Shown piece after piece: positions 6,244 through 7,092 of a stretch of DNA of 7,092 nt. Every line of letters starts with the position of its first letter. Positions within the stretch are counted from its first letter, which is position 1. The notes beneath the pieces are model-generated. The model saw only the letters and a program-made list of their open reading frames with translations. It was not told the DNA's origin and did not search any database. The stretch is from JBOFEH01 sp051650265 (GTDB taxonomy: Bacteria; Bacillota; Clostridia; Lachnospirales; Cellulosilyticaceae): positions 1 through 7,092 of the forward strand of contig JBOFIR010000159.1 in assembly GCA_051650265.1 (NCBI GenBank). The letters are read 5' to 3'. The translations under genes and the position numbers were made by a program.

Positions 6244-6275
6244 TTGTCATGACACGATAAAACACGCTGTATAGG
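6244..6275 (+). promoter_or_regulatory. Candidate promoter/operator of the sigma factor operon with a 10-bp palindrome
   Basis: A perfect palindrome TGTCATGACA (6245-6254) overlaps a TTGTCA -35-like hexamer (6244-6249). Downstream, TGTATA (6268-6273) is at 18 bases and TATAGG (6270-6275) at 20. The -10 match is modest, so an ECF-type autoregulated promoter is also possible, but no standard ECF -35 (such as TGAAAC) could be assigned. The palindrome could bind a dimeric regulator. Confidence 0.35.
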
Positions 6276-6310
6276 TTAAACTAACTGCAAAATAAATTCA
6301 CGAAAGAGAG

Positions 6311-6835
6311 ATGGCAATGGAAATGGTGGATACATTTACACGCATATACGAGATGTATTATGAACGTGTATTTAAATATATTTGTTATAGAATAGATGAT
6401 CAACATATGGCACAGGAATTGTGTAGTTATGTATTTGAAAGGGTCATTACAAAATATAGTAGTTTTTCTGGAGATGAGGGCGCACTTGATAGCTGGATTT
6501 TTGCGATAGCTAGAAATACGATTACTGATCACTACAGAAAGAGAAGTCAAAGATTCCACTTTTCACTAGATGCGCTTGTGGATCTGGTATCTTCAAAGCC
6601 ATCTCCTGATGAACTCATACTGGCGGAAGAGGATAATACTTATTTGTTTCAAGCTTTAGACAAACTCAGTGAAAGGGAGCGTTCAGTCGTTTCTTTCAAG
6701 TATGGAGCGGGCCTTAAGAATGTTGAAATAGCCCAGCTGATGGAACTCAGTGAATCCAATGTAAGTGTTATTCTTTGTCGTAGTTTGAAAAAACTCAAAA
6801 AAATTCTACTCAGTGGAGGATTTAAGTATGAATAA
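6311..6835 (+). CDS. ECF-family RNA polymerase sigma factor
   Basis: This sigma-70 family protein of up to 174 residues has the minimal ECF architecture. Region 2 spans about 8-78, with YYERVFKYICYR, the core-binding segment QELCSYVFERV and the -10 recognition helix SWIFAIARNTITDHYRKR. A loose linker (79-110) follows, then region 4 (about 112-168) with ALDKLSERERSVVSFKY and the helix-turn-helix NVEIAQLMELSESNVSVIL. It would direct RNA polymerase to a small regulon, probably including its own operon. Three in-frame ATGs (6311, 6317, 6323) compete. The purine-rich AAGAGAG (6304-6310) touches the first but lies 6 bases before 6317, so 6317 is a realistic start. The stop codon lies inside the next gene (8-base overlap), indicating translational coupling with a probable regulator. 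What signal it answers is not visible. Confidence 0.93.
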   Translation: MAMEMVDTFTRIYEMYYERVFKYICYRIDDQHMAQELCSYVFERVITKYSSFSGDEGALDSWIFAIARNTITDHYRKRSQRFHFSLDALVDLVSSKPSPDELILAEEDNTYLFQALDKLSERERSVVSFKYGAGLKNVEIAQLMELSESNVSVILCRSLKKLKKILLSGGFKYE

Positions 6836-7092
6836 AAAACCAGATACCAATGAATTGAAGCAAATTGAAGCATTGCTCACAAAAGCAGATGTGGGGAGTA
6901 GCCAATATAAAGAAGCTATTTTCAACCGTATAAAGTATAAAATCGAGACAGACACACTCCAATCAGAACTTATAGAAAAGGAAGAAATCAAAATGAAAAA
7001 GAAATTTTTACAACCTGCAAAGGTAGCAACTTTAACAATCGCAACACTTATCTTCGGGGCATCTATTACTTATGGGGATGAGATTTTATCTT
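6828..7092 (+). CDS. Membrane-anchored or secreted protein coupled to the ECF sigma factor, probable anti-sigma or sensor (partial)
   Basis: This is an open frame of 88 complete codons running off the right edge. Its ATG lies within the sigma gene, and a strong TGGAGGA (6814-6820) sits 7 bases before it. Residues 1-58 are charged, lysine/glutamate-rich and probably helical (for example ELKQIEALLTKAD and YKEAIFNRIKYKIE). Residues about 62-82 are a hydrophobic segment (VATLTIATLIFGASITYG), then GDEIL. Position next to an ECF sigma gene, a short cytosolic N-terminus and one membrane segment are the usual features of an anti-sigma factor, which holds the sigma inactive until a signal arrives outside the cell. 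No zinc-binding HxxxCxxC motif is visible in the part seen, so it is not a classical ZAS anti-sigma. The identity is inferred mainly from position. Confidence 0.65.
   Translation, partial: MNKKPDTNELKQIEALLTKADVGSSQYKEAIFNRIKYKIETDTLQSELIEKEEIKMKKKFLQPAKVATLTIATLIFGASITYGDEILS
6978..6995 (+). promoter_or_regulatory. Possible internal ribosome site and in-frame start inside the probable anti-sigma gene
   Basis: AAGGAAG (6978-6984) stands 8 bases before an in-frame ATG (6993-6995, residue 56). A protein begun there would start MKKKFLQPAKVAT and continue straight into the hydrophobic segment, which looks like a standard secretion signal. This could give a second, N-terminally shortened product, or it may be a coincidence of lysine/glutamate codons. 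Confidence 0.25.

Noticed and set aside
6281..6559. 92-codon minus-strand frame covering the start of the sigma factor gene
   Set aside because: It is antisense to well-conserved sigma region 2. Its Ile/Cys/His-rich composition is that of a shadow of AT-rich coding sequence.
1..7092. CRISPR array, tRNA/rRNA genes or insertion sequence
   Set aside because: No regularly spaced repeats, no tRNA-like or rRNA-like segments, and no transposase motifs or terminal repeats were seen on either strand.

Overview
The window looks like a chromosomal segment from a low-to-moderate GC Gram-positive anaerobe, most likely of the class Clostridia (Lachnospirales-type). The basis is strong AGGAGG-type ribosome sites, AT-rich sigma-A-like promoters, hairpin/T-tract terminators, and the style of the carbohydrate enzymes and the ECF sigma factor. 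The exact genus cannot be read from the sequence.

Layout. Positions 1-253 (minus) hold the N-terminus of a divergent class III nucleotide-cyclase-like protein that runs off the left edge. A 334-base divergent intergenic region (254-587) follows. Next on the plus strand come a CE2-like SGNH carbohydrate esterase (588-1553) and a 545-residue double hydrolase with an SGNH domain fused to an alpha/beta-hydrolase (1671-3308). A two-gene HEPN/MNT cassette lies on the minus strand (3384-4158), separated from the fusion gene by a shared bidirectional terminator. Plus-strand coding resumes with a GH36-type alpha-galactosidase (start at 4359 or 4356, end 6095), which has its own strong terminator. The right end carries an ECF sigma factor (6311-6835, start possibly 6317) overlapping a downstream membrane-anchored or secreted protein that is probably its regulator (6828 to the edge).

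How the genes fit together. The three plus-strand enzymes lack signal peptides, so they should act in the cytoplasm on imported oligosaccharides. Two look like (acetyl)esterases and one removes terminal alpha-galactose. The combination suits processing of acetylated, galactosylated oligosaccharides such as those from galacto(gluco)mannan, but no mannanase, phosphorylase or transporter is visible. The genes appear to be separate transcription units. The HEPN/MNT pair is clearly AT-richer and looks like an accessory insertion. The sigma/regulator pair is an independent signalling unit cut by the right edge.

Nothing here is demonstrably a new system. The most notable items are the fused two-active-site hydrolase, the HEPN partner without an Rx4-6H RNase motif, the cyclase-like fragment, and the sigma/regulator operon with a palindrome in its promoter region and a possible internal start.
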